Program-made: the position numbers and the translations under genes
Notes under the pieces: model-generated
Told to the model about the DNA's origin: nothing
Seen by the model: only the letters and a program-made list of their open reading frames with translations
Databases searched by the model: none
Shown here: positions 35,282 to 43,800 of the stretch, piece by piece
How positions within the stretch are numbered: the stretch's first letter is position 1
Layout: each line of letters begins with the position of its first letter
Source of the DNA: Methanothrix sp.
GTDB lineage: Archaea; Halobacteriota; Methanosarcinia; Methanotrichales; Methanotrichaceae
Length of the DNA: 64,000 nucleotides
Reading direction: 5' to 3'
NCBI GenBank assembly: GCA_026394555.1
Contig: JAPKXZ010000066.1
Location: forward strand, 1 to 64,000

Positions 35282-36403
35282 TTATTGCTCCACAATGCTC
35301 TCCTCAATCTTCATGCCGAAATGGCGGGCCATCTCTTCCAGATGCACCAGCACCTCGTTCCCGACTTTGAGATCGGTCACCGGCCTGAGCGTGCCGTCGG
35401 AGCCGACCAGTTTTATGGTCTCGGCATTTTGCAGCAGAGTGCTTATCCTCTGCCCATTGGCCTCCGCCTCGATTAGGATCATGGGCCTCTTCTCGATCTT
35501 GGCGCGACCAACTATCGCCGTTCTGGCTAGGCCCTCCTTGCTGACGATGGTAACCTCATCTCCCGATTTTAGCTCGGAGAGGTAGCGCGTCTTCTCTCCC
35601 ACTCGAATGTAAGCGTGCACCGCGCCGGCATTCACCCGGAAGGGCCGAGCTGCCACGTAGGGGCTCTCTTCAGACTCACTGTGGACCAGGAAGAATCCTT
35701 TGGCCTGGGAACCAATGAGCATGCCCTCTCCAAAAGACATCATGCTGGCCGTGTCCACGCAGACCCGATCGCCCATGCCCACGGCTTTGACCGCGGTCAC
35801 CGTGGCTGAAACCAGCTCTATTTTGCCTTTTTCCGACTGCTCGACCGCGTCCATAACCCTCTTGATCTCAGAAGGATCACTGTTGTCCAGCAGCACTCCA
35901 TCGGCCCCCTTTTCCAGAGTAGCCAATGCCAGGCGCGCCTCCTCCGCCGTATTGACGCCGCTGATGATCTTGACTGGTGCACCCTGCAGTCCAGCAATCA
36001 TGTTCTCCAGGGGAATGACCTTCCAGTCCGTACCGATGACGAGAAGATAGTCTACAATCCGGCCCATCTCCACGGCGAACTCTTCGTACTTCTTGTTGGC
36101 AATGACCACCAAAGCAGCCTTTGTCCCAGAAACGGTCTTGACGAGAGCCCCGTCCAGAGAGCTGCTCTGCTCTTTCGGCAGAGCCACGGTTCCGTCGCCC
36201 TCTCCGTCCTTGCCCACAACGAAAATATCCTCAGTCCCTCTCTCTGCACCAAAGCCTGCCACCTTGATCTTGCCCAGCTCCCTCACGCGTTCGATGTTCT
36301 CTCTGTCCACCAGTACGCAGTCGAAGCCAGACTCGAGGGCGGTGGTGATCCTGGGTTTGATCTCCTGCCACGACCCTTTGGCCATGAGCCACTTCTCTTT
36401 CAT
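35282..36403 (-). CDS. 3-dehydroquinate synthase II (archaeal AroB')
   Basis: 373 residues. The archaeal enzyme that oxidatively deaminates and cyclises 2-amino-3,7-dideoxy-D-threo-hept-6-ulosonate to 3-dehydroquinate, bypassing DAHP. Blocks: GFGAERGTEDIFVVG, GADGVLLDNSDPSEIK, VGMGDRVCVDTASMMSFGEGMLIGSQAKGFFLVHSESEESPYVAARPFRVNAGAVHAYI. The aldolase-type first-step gene is not beside it in this window. Confidence 0.95.
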   Translation of the reverse strand: MKEKWLMAKGSWQEIKPRITTALESGFDCVLVDRENIERVRELGKIKVAGFGAERGTEDIFVVGKDGEGDGTVALPKEQSSSLDGALVKTVSGTKAALVVIANKKYEEFAVEMGRIVDYLLVIGTDWKVIPLENMIAGLQGAPVKIISGVNTAEEARLALATLEKGADGVLLDNSDPSEIKRVMDAVEQSEKGKIELVSATVTAVKAVGMGDRVCVDTASMMSFGEGMLIGSQAKGFFLVHSESEESPYVAARPFRVNAGAVHAYIRVGEKTRYLSELKSGDEVTIVSKEGLARTAIVGRAKIEKRPMILIEAEANGQRISTLLQNAETIKLVGSDGTLRPVTDLKVGNEVLVHLEEMARHFGMKIEESIVEQ

Positions 36404-36485
36404 GGGTTACACCAGGGCATTCCATTACTAATCTCTTTTGCCGGTTAAGCTTAAAAAATTTATACGGGGAGAAGAGAATGAGTCT

Positions 36486-37193
36486 ATGGGAAATCGGTTG
36501 GTTTATAGCCCTGTAAGCTTGCTTTTTATGCTACTACTTGCATTCTTGCTCTTTGCCGTGGTAGGCTTTCTATTTCTGGACCTGGCCAGGACGGCTTTTA
36601 CCAAGATCGGCTTTTCCTGGGGCCAGGCGCTCTTTGTCCTGCTCGCCTCCCTCCTAGGCAGCAGCATCAATATACCTGTGACTAATCTGCAGTGCAGCAC
36701 TCCTCTGGTACGGGAGCGACAGGTTCGGGCCTTCGGCATCGCTTACCGGGTGCCTGTAGTAGATGTAGTGAGCTGCCATACCCTGCTGGCGGTCAACGTG
36801 GGCGGAGCGGTGATACCAGCTCTCATCTCCATGGCGCTGATCTACCGGTTCCCTGAATCTCTGAATTATGCCCTCGTCTGCATTGCAATCGTAGCCGTCT
36901 TAACCAATCTTGTAGCCAGGCCCGTGGAGGGTTTGGGAATTGTCACACCCGCTCTTCTTCCACCCCTCAGTGCAGCAATCGCCGCGATCCTCCTGGTCTA
37001 TGTAGGGGGAGCTCCGCATGATCTCATCTTTATCATCGCCTATGTGGGTGGAACTTTGGGGGCGCTCATTGGCGCAGATATCCTGAACCTGAATAAGATC
37101 CGGGATCTAGGGGCGCCCGTAGCCAGCATAGGCGGAGCCGGAACCTTTGATGGTGTCTTTCTGTCCGGCCTGATAGCCGTGCTCCTGGTATGA
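36486..37193 (+). CDS. DUF1614 membrane protein
   Basis: 235 residues from the ATG at 36486. Several transmembrane helices and the same signature as 33312-34082 (TAFTKIGFSWGQALFVLLASLLGSSINIPVT; ASIGGAGTFDGVFLSGLIAVLLV). Divergent from the DHQ synthase gene. A longer start at 36438 is possible. Family function unknown; two paralogues flank the shikimate genes in opposite directions. Confidence 0.88.
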   Translation: MGNRLVYSPVSLLFMLLLAFLLFAVVGFLFLDLARTAFTKIGFSWGQALFVLLASLLGSSINIPVTNLQCSTPLVRERQVRAFGIAYRVPVVDVVSCHTLLAVNVGGAVIPALISMALIYRFPESLNYALVCIAIVAVLTNLVARPVEGLGIVTPALLPPLSAAIAAILLVYVGGAPHDLIFIIAYVGGTLGALIGADILNLNKIRDLGAPVASIGGAGTFDGVFLSGLIAVLLV

Positions 37194-37261
37194 GCGAAAA
37201 GACATGAGTGAAATGGAACGAATGGAAAAGAGCTTTAAGATAAACGTTAGAAAGGTAAAGC

Positions 37262-38521
37262 ATGAGCTTTAGGGGTTTCCTTGCTGATCTAAAGAAGGAC
37301 GGACTGCTAAAAGAGGTGCATGAATCCGTATCTTCCGTGCTCGAGGTTACGGATCGTGCCTGGGGAAAAGGCCCCATATTATTTGATAATGTGGATGGTC
37401 ATAAGTGCTGTCTGAACATCCTGGGAACGCGCCGTCTGCTGGCCCGGGCTCTGGGAATTGCCGACAAAGATCTGGTATCTCATCTCGCCTGCATCGGCTA
37501 CGAGGGTCCCGTTCGCGAGGTGGACTCTTCGCCCTTTATGGAGTGCGTCTCCAAGCCCGATCTCTCCCGGCTGCCCGTTCTCACCTATTTTAAAGGGGAC
37601 GGCGGCCCCTACATCACCTCAGCAATAGTCGTAAGCCAGTTTGAGGGAAAACTCAATGCCTGCGTGCACCGGCTCATGGTCTTAGGCAAAGACCGGCTGG
37701 CGGCGCGTCTCGTTCCAGGTCGGCATACTCATCAGTTCTATCAGGCCGCAATGGCCAAAGGGGAAGAAGTGCCTGTGGCCATCGCCATCGGCGTGGACCC
37801 GCTGCTGCTCATGGCCGCGTCCACGCGCGTTCCTCCTGAGAAGGAGTTTTCCTATGCCGCCGCTCTGCGGGGCTCTCCCGTGGAATTGATGCGCCTGGAG
37901 AACGGCGTTCTGGCCCCCCATGCCGAGATCGTGCTGGAGGGCTACATCACCGGCGAGCGTGCCAGCGAAGGGCCTTTCGTGGATATTACCGGCACCTGCG
38001 ATCTCGTACGGCAGGAGTCCGTCATCCGGCTCACCAGGATGATGACACGCGAGGATCCCATCTACCATGGCCTCCTGCCGGGAGGAGGCGAGCACAAGAT
38101 GCTCATGGGCGTGCCCTATGAGCCGCTGATTTACAAAGCAGCTTCAAAGGTTGCAAAGATCAAGAACGTCATCCTGACGGATGGCGGATGCAATTACTTC
38201 CACGCCGTGGTGCAGATCGAGAAGGAGACGGAAGAGGATGCCAGGCGTGTCATCGAGGCCGCCTTCCAGGCGCACGGCTCGCTTAAGCACGTCCTGGTGG
38301 TCGACACTGACATAGACATCTACGATCCGTGTGACCTGGAGTTTGCCATTGCCACGCGCATGAGGGCCGATGAGGATCTCGTCATCCACCCCAATGTGCG
38401 GGGCAGCACCCTTGATCCCAGGAGCGTGAATGGTATCACGACCAAGGTAGGAGTGGACGCCACCGCCCGGCTGGAGCGGCTCTGGAAGTTTCAGAGGGTC
38501 ACACCCCCAGGGCAGGGATAA
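37262..38521 (+). CDS. UbiD-family decarboxylase
   Basis: 419 residues, full length. UbiD-type blocks: MVLGKDRLAARLVPGRHTHQFYQAA, PVAIAIGVDPLLLMAAST, EGPFVDITGTCDLVRQESVIRLTRMMTREDPIYHGLLPGGGEHKML. These use prenylated FMN for reversible decarboxylation. Archaea with the modified mevalonate pathway use a UbiD homologue as anhydromevalonate phosphate decarboxylase, and this length fits that subgroup, but another substrate is possible. Confidence 0.9.
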   Translation: MSFRGFLADLKKDGLLKEVHESVSSVLEVTDRAWGKGPILFDNVDGHKCCLNILGTRRLLARALGIADKDLVSHLACIGYEGPVREVDSSPFMECVSKPDLSRLPVLTYFKGDGGPYITSAIVVSQFEGKLNACVHRLMVLGKDRLAARLVPGRHTHQFYQAAMAKGEEVPVAIAIGVDPLLLMAASTRVPPEKEFSYAAALRGSPVELMRLENGVLAPHAEIVLEGYITGERASEGPFVDITGTCDLVRQESVIRLTRMMTREDPIYHGLLPGGGEHKMLMGVPYEPLIYKAASKVAKIKNVILTDGGCNYFHAVVQIEKETEEDARRVIEAAFQAHGSLKHVLVVDTDIDIYDPCDLEFAIATRMRADEDLVIHPNVRGSTLDPRSVNGITTKVGVDATARLERLWKFQRVTPPGQG

Positions 38522-38540
38522 ATCCTCTTTGCTCTTTTGT

Positions 38541-38636
38541 TCAAATCTCCAGGTAGAGGCGTATACTAAAGACGACGCCCACCGCCAGGATTACTGAAAG
38601 CATAAGGGCCAGGATCTGCAACATTATCTCGCTCAT
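38541..38636 (-). CDS. 31-residue membrane protein coupled to ftsZ
   Basis: Short frame: MSEIMLQILALMLSVILAVGVVFSIRLYLEI. Its ATG overlaps the ftsZ stop in an ATGA (38633-38636), the classic coupled arrangement. The sequence is one transmembrane helix with charged ends. Not a known family; conservation next to ftsZ in relatives would confirm it. The region is too short for automatic gene callers. Confidence 0.55.
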   Translation of the reverse strand: MSEIMLQILALMLSVILAVGVVFSIRLYLEI

Positions 38637-39670
38637 TTTATCACATCTATCTGTTTTTCTCTTTGCGGCCGAAATCGCCGGGACTGGGATGGCGCCAGAA
38701 CCTGGGCCGATTTCACGCCCGTAATTATGGCCATCAGTCTCACCTTTCCGGTAAATTCGGGCCGAATTCTCGCCCCCCAGATGACGTTGGCCTTGGGGTC
38801 CAGTTCTTGAGTAAGCGCCCCGGCTATGGCAGCTGCCTCTTTCATGGTCATATCCGGCCCGCCGGTCATGTGCAGAAGGCAGGCCCCAGCACCGCGATAG
38901 TCTACATCGAGCAGGGGATTTTTCAAAGCGGCGCGCACGATCTTCTCCGGGCTGCTTTTCATCTTGCTTTCGCCCACAAACATGAAGGATGCACCACCGG
39001 CGCTCATAACGGTACAAACGTCGGCAAAGTCCAGATTGATGAGGGAGGGACTTGTCAGAGTCTCGCAGATGCCCTGCACGATCTCGGCGATGATCTGATC
39101 GACGACGGAAAAGGCGTGCTGAAAGGGCAGATGGGGCGCGCATTCTAAAAGGCGGTTGTTATCCAAGACGATTGAGGTGTCGGCATAGCCAGAGAGCGCC
39201 TCCAGCCCCTCTTCGGCCACAAAGATGCGCGCCCTCTCCAGGTGAAAGGGCGTGGTCACCATGGCCACCACAATTGCGCCCCGCTCTTTGGCCAGGCGGG
39301 CCACGACCGGGGCCGATCCCGTGCCCGTGCCGCCGCCCAGACCTGCAATAACGAAGACCAGGTCGGCTCCCCGCAGCATGCTCTCCAGCTCGGCTGCTGC
39401 CAACTCAGCCGCCTTTCGGCCTACCTTGGGATCGCCGCCCGCGCCCATGCCCCTGGTGAGCTTTTGCCCAATCAGGATCTTCTCATCGGCCTGGGCCGTT
39501 TTTAGGTGCTGGTTGTCCGTGTTGATGGCCACGGTCTTTGCCCCGGCTAGACCCATCCTGGCCAGCCGGCTCACGGTGTTATTGCCTGCTCCCCCACAGC
39601 CGACGACCAGGATCTTGGGCATGCCAAAACCGTCTTCGTATTCTTTAGACTCACGTAGATCTGACTGCAA
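38633..39670 (-). CDS. ftsZ: Cell division GTPase FtsZ
   Basis: 345 residues. G-box GLGGGTGTGSAP (near 110-121), T3-type GCGGAGNNTVSRL, and synergy loop NLDFADVCTVMSAGG. C-terminal domain GAGACLLHMTGGPDMTMKEAA. Polymerises at midcell in archaeal division. Many methanogens carry two FtsZ types; this one has a short N-terminal extension before GMPKILVVG. Confidence 0.95.
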   Translation of the reverse strand: MQSDLRESKEYEDGFGMPKILVVGCGGAGNNTVSRLARMGLAGAKTVAINTDNQHLKTAQADEKILIGQKLTRGMGAGGDPKVGRKAAELAAAELESMLRGADLVFVIAGLGGGTGTGSAPVVARLAKERGAIVVAMVTTPFHLERARIFVAEEGLEALSGYADTSIVLDNNRLLECAPHLPFQHAFSVVDQIIAEIVQGICETLTSPSLINLDFADVCTVMSAGGASFMFVGESKMKSSPEKIVRAALKNPLLDVDYRGAGACLLHMTGGPDMTMKEAAAIAGALTQELDPKANVIWGARIRPEFTGKVRLMAIITGVKSAQVLAPSQSRRFRPQREKQIDVIK

Positions 39671-39862
39671 TTGCCTTTTTCCCCCTCATTGCTAGATTAA
39701 CTAAATAGTGATATATGTTAATAATTATTGCGGACAAGTGCTTGAACGCTTTAAAGTCGTTTGTAGACGATTGAGACAACGACCCATCTACGCCCCTCAG
39801 CACTCCAATTGCTTCTCCAATCCCTAGGTTTAAATCTTTTGAAGATTCAATACATACCTGAC

Positions 39863-40117
39863 ATGTTCTGTGAATACATTCATGCGGCGCTGTCCAAAGC
39901 AACCTATGAGATCATTGAAGACGAAGAACCATTTTATGGAGAAATTTCAGAACTGCGAGGTGTCTGGGCAATCGGAAAAAACCTGGAAGAATGCCGCGAA
40001 AATTTAAAAGGCGTTGTCGAAGGCTGGATCGCTTTGAGGTTGAGGTTGGGGCTGGCAATCCCTCCTGTCGGCGGGCATACCATAGAAACACCTAGCAGGG
40101 TTGAAGCAGTTGTCTAG
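39863..40117 (+). CDS. hicB: HicB-like antitoxin (intact pair)
   Basis: 84 residues: MFCEYIHAALSKATYEIIEDEEPFYGEISELRGVWAIGKNLEECRENLKGVVEGWIALRLRLGLAIPPVGG and a short tail. Closest relative in the window is the orphan HicB at 20885. It binds and blocks HicA and usually represses the operon. Overlaps hicA by 17 nt. Confidence 0.9.
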   Translation: MFCEYIHAALSKATYEIIEDEEPFYGEISELRGVWAIGKNLEECRENLKGVVEGWIALRLRLGLAIPPVGGHTIETPSRVEAVV

Positions 40118-40337
40118 GATTACAAATGTCTCCTGGAACGAGCTGGCCAGGCGACTGCGGGATCTTGGCTTTGAAGGACCATATCTCAGCAGCGGCCCGC
40201 ATCCTTACTTTATGAAAAGAGGGGATCTTACCGTTGATCTACCAAATCCGCACAAGCAAGATATTGGCATTGGTCTCCTCATGAAGATCCTGAAACAGGC
40301 AGAGGTCAGTCGCGAAGAATGGCTTTCCGCTGCATAA
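40101..40337 (+). CDS. hicA: HicA-like mRNA interferase toxin (intact pair)
   Basis: 78 residues from a TTG at 40101. HicA dsRBD-like fold: SWNELARRLRDLGFEGPYLSSGPHPYFMKRGDLTVDLPNPHKQDIGIGLLMKILKQAEVSREEWL. The His in GPHPYF is in the position of the catalytic His. HicA cuts mRNA without the ribosome. hicB precedes hicA here. The intact copy shows what the remnants near 21 kb have lost. Confidence 0.88.
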   Translation: MKQLSRITNVSWNELARRLRDLGFEGPYLSSGPHPYFMKRGDLTVDLPNPHKQDIGIGLLMKILKQAEVSREEWLSAA

Positions 40338-40364
40338 ATATGTGCTTTTTTGCGCGAGGTGTCT

Positions 40365-40775
40365 ATGTCATTATTACGGGGTGCAGATGATCTGGCAGAG
40401 TTCATTGCCGAAAATTACAAAGGCCGCGTGGTCGAGGTGGGGGTGGGCTACTTTGCCGATGTGGCCCTGGGCCTGCAAGCTCGGGGCCTGGATGTGGTGC
40501 TCACCGATAAAGAGGAGCGGCTCCTGGGCAGCCTGCGGGTGGAAAAGGACGACATATTCTCGCCCCGCCTGGAGCTTTACCGGGGGGCAAGCCTGCTCTA
40601 CTCCATCCGCCCCCCTCTGGAGCTGCAACTGGCCATGGGCCTCTTGGCGGCGAAGGTCGGCGCGGATGTCCTGGTCCGGCCATTGATGGATGAGCTGGCG
40701 CAGTTGCCAGGCTTTGCCCGGCGGCTGGTCAATCGCGGGGAAGCGAGGTTCTATTTGTTTTCGGCGAGGGATTAG
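40365..40775 (+). CDS. UPF0146 family protein
   Basis: 136 residues from the ATG at 40365 (GAGGTG a few nt upstream). Rossmann-like opening VVEVGVGYFADVALGLQARGLDVVLTDKEE, then LYRGASLLYSIRPPLELQLAMGLLAAKVGADVLVRPLMDE. The family is archaeal and of unknown function. Its 3' end from about 40717 is duplicated at 46171, beyond the island that follows. Confidence 0.88.
   Translation: MSLLRGADDLAEFIAENYKGRVVEVGVGYFADVALGLQARGLDVVLTDKEERLLGSLRVEKDDIFSPRLELYRGASLLYSIRPPLELQLAMGLLAAKVGADVLVRPLMDELAQLPGFARRLVNRGEARFYLFSARD
40717..40775 (+). repeat. Att-like direct repeat, left copy (3' end of UPF0146)
   Basis: A 24-bp core at 40717-40740 is identical to 46171-46194, and the flanking 30-35 bp up to the stop are similar to 46195-46230. 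The intact gene is on this side, as after integration at a gene 3' end. Confidence 0.65.
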
Positions 40776-40850
40776 TTAGCTGCTTTCCCAAAAGAAAGCT
40801 GATGGTTATACTTCAGTCCGTTATACTGGCAAATATTTTATCGCTGTATC

Positions 40851-43800
40851 CTACTCTTGCCATTCCGACAATTTTTGCTGCACTTTTTCAGCATATGGGC
40901 TTTCGATTTGCTTGAAAATCCTAAGTGCCGCCTTTGCATGACCGATCGCCTCAGGCCGATGGTCTAGCTTTTCAAGCACAAGGCTCATGTTGAATCGGGC
41001 ATCGCCTTCTCCCCGGAGGTATTCGATCTTCCAGGCGATCTCTAACGATCGTTCGTAATAATCGATGGCTTTGCGAGTCTCGTCCAAGTCAGCGAAGACT
41101 TTGCCAAGGTTACATAGAACTTCGCACTCATTCTTTCGGTACTCGATCTTGCGAACAATCGCAAGCGATTGCTCATAGTATTCTATTGCCTTGTTTGTCT
41201 CCCCTAAGACCGCATAGGCTTTTCCGAAATTGCATAGATTTTCTCCTTCAATCCATGGGTCCTCGATCTCGCGGCTGATAGCCAGCGCCTGATCGTAATA
41301 TTCGATGGCCTTGCGAGTCTCGCCAAGATCAACGTAGGCTTCGCCCAGGTTGCCCAGGTCAGCTCCTTCGCCCCTTCGGTCGCCTATCTCGTATGAGATG
41401 GCAAGAGCTTGCTCGTGGTATTCGATGGCCTTGCGTACCTCGCCCAGATTAGCATAGGCACCGCCCAGGTTGCCCAAAGCACTTCCTTCCCCCCGTCTGT
41501 TGCCGATCTCGCGGCTGATGGCCAGCGCCATATCGAGGTACTCGATAGCCTTGCGTACCTCGCCCAGATTAGCATAGGCACCGCCCAGGTTGCCCAAAGC
41601 ACTTCCTTCGCCCCGTCTGTTGCCGATCTCGCGGCTGATGGCCAGCGCCATATCGAGGTACTCGATAGCCTTGCGCACCTCGCCCAGATAGATGTAAGCA
41701 TCGCTCAGATTGCTTAGGTCAATTCCTTCGTCCCTTCGGTCGCAGATTTCACGGCTGATAATCAGTGCCAGATCGAAGTACTCGATGGCCTTGCGGGCGT
41801 CGCCCAGATCAGCATAGGCACCGCCCAAGTTGCCCAAAACGGTTCCTTCGCCCAGTCGGTCGCCTATCTCGCGACTGATGGCCAGTGCCTGATCATAATA
41901 TTCGATGGCCTTGCGTACATTGCCCAGATTTGCATAGGCACCGCCCAGGTTGCCCAAAGCACTTCCTTCGCCCGATCGGTCGCGGATCTCGCAGCTGATG
42001 GCCAGCGCCTGATCATAATATTCGATGGCCTTGCGGGCATTGCCCAGATTAGCATAGGCACTGCCCAGGTTGCCCAAAACGGTTCCTTCGCCCAGTCGGT
42101 TGCAGATCTCACGATTGATGGCCAACGCCTGATCATAATATTCGATGGCCTTGCGAGCATCGCCCAGATCGGAGTAGGAATTGGCCATACTCGTTAGAAT
42201 GGCGCCTTCTTGTGCTGGTTTATTTGATCGCCTCGCAGCGCACAACGAAACATCAAGCCAACGAATTAGACTGCATGGATGCAATCGCAATGAAAGGATA
42301 CTCGCCGAATATGCATAACTAATGCAGAGGGAGGCTGCATTCACATTTGTCTTGGCATTTTTCTCAACCCACGTCTGCCCGGCTTGAATATTCGCCAACT
42401 CTCGATCGAGGATTTCCAGCCCAAGAATAGTGTTGTCTCCACCTTTTTCATAAAGATCATGAGCTTTAGAAAGAACTTTCAGGTAACGCACGAAATAGCG
42501 TTGCAGGGCCATGGCATGTGCGGCTTCGCCATCCTCTTTCAGCAGACTTTTAGCTGCGAAGATTCGTGCCAGATCGTGTAAACGATATCGACTATTGCGT
42601 TCGTAGAAATCAACCAGGCTCCAGCGCACTAATTTGCTCAATCTTTTATGGCCCTTATCCTTGCAGAGAAATTCTTCTGCATTGGCATCGAAATCGGCAG
42701 GAAAGATCGAAAGCAGCCGGAAAACACGTGCTTCATCTGGTTTAAGGCGACGATAGCTTAGGTTGAAGCTAGCCTCAACATCAAGATCAACACCTTCCCC
42801 ACCAATTCGCTCAAGTCTTGTCCGTTCGATGCGCAATTCTTTTAGGTATTCAGCCAATAAGAGGTCATGCTCGTTAGCTAACAGGCTACTCGCTGCCCGC
42901 AATGCCAATGGAAGGTGGCCACAAAGTCTGGCCAGCTCCTCTGCATGGTCACCAATTCTACTGGCGATCTTGAGCAGTAGGGCGCATGCATCGGAAGGCT
43001 GCATAACATTGAGGTCCTTTTCCTTCAATCCCGGCAGGGTGAATTTCTCGCGCGAAGTCACGATTAGGCCACATGAAGAGGGGGGAATCAATGGTCGAAC
43101 TTGATCATCATTCGCCGCATTGTCAAGCAATATCAGAACTCTCTTGTTGTGCAACTTTGAGCGATATGATCCACTCAGCTCAGACTCACTTAATGGCAAT
43201 CGGGCATCAGTGTCGTATGCGTGAATGACTTGTGCCATGGCCCCGGCAGCTGTCAGAGGCTCATCGCTTGTTCCATTCATATCAACCAAGATTTGACCAT
43301 CCGGATAACGATCGACCAATTTCTCAGCCAACTTAAACGCCAAGGCGGTCTTTCCAATTCCACCCATGCCGCGAAGGCCGGTGATGGTTGCACCCTGATT
43401 GCTCGCGCCTTGATTAAAGTGATCGAGTAGATCCGTTAGATCATCATCACGACCAGTGAAGTCCGCTGGTGGTGGAGGAATCTGATGGGGAATTTGAGAG
43501 CTGGAAGCTTCGCTTGGCGGCGTTTTAATAGGAATATCTATCGCATCTTCTTGTGAACAGTCAGCAGGATCAATGGGGGCAGAAATAAATTTAGGAATGA
43601 TAAAAACAAACATTCCATTTGGTGGGTGCGAATCAATGTCTTCTCTCCATCTATTCAATGAGTCACTCCAGCAACGCAAGAAAACGACACATCGTCCACT
43701 ATCAAAGTCCAGATGAACAAAATTATATGCGTTACTGTAACGCAAGTCATCGATGTAACGACGATAGTAGGAAGCTCCCGCAGGAATTATGACACAATCT

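Noticed and set aside
38541-39143. 200-residue minus-strand frame across ftsZ
   Set aside because: Arg-rich shadow of ftsZ. Only its last 31 codons, starting at the ATG at 38636, look real and are reported as the coupled small gene.
40960-42180. Periodic sequence that could be taken for a CRISPR array
   Set aside because: The period is 120 bp, a multiple of three, all in one reading frame, and codes for TPR units; there are no spacers.
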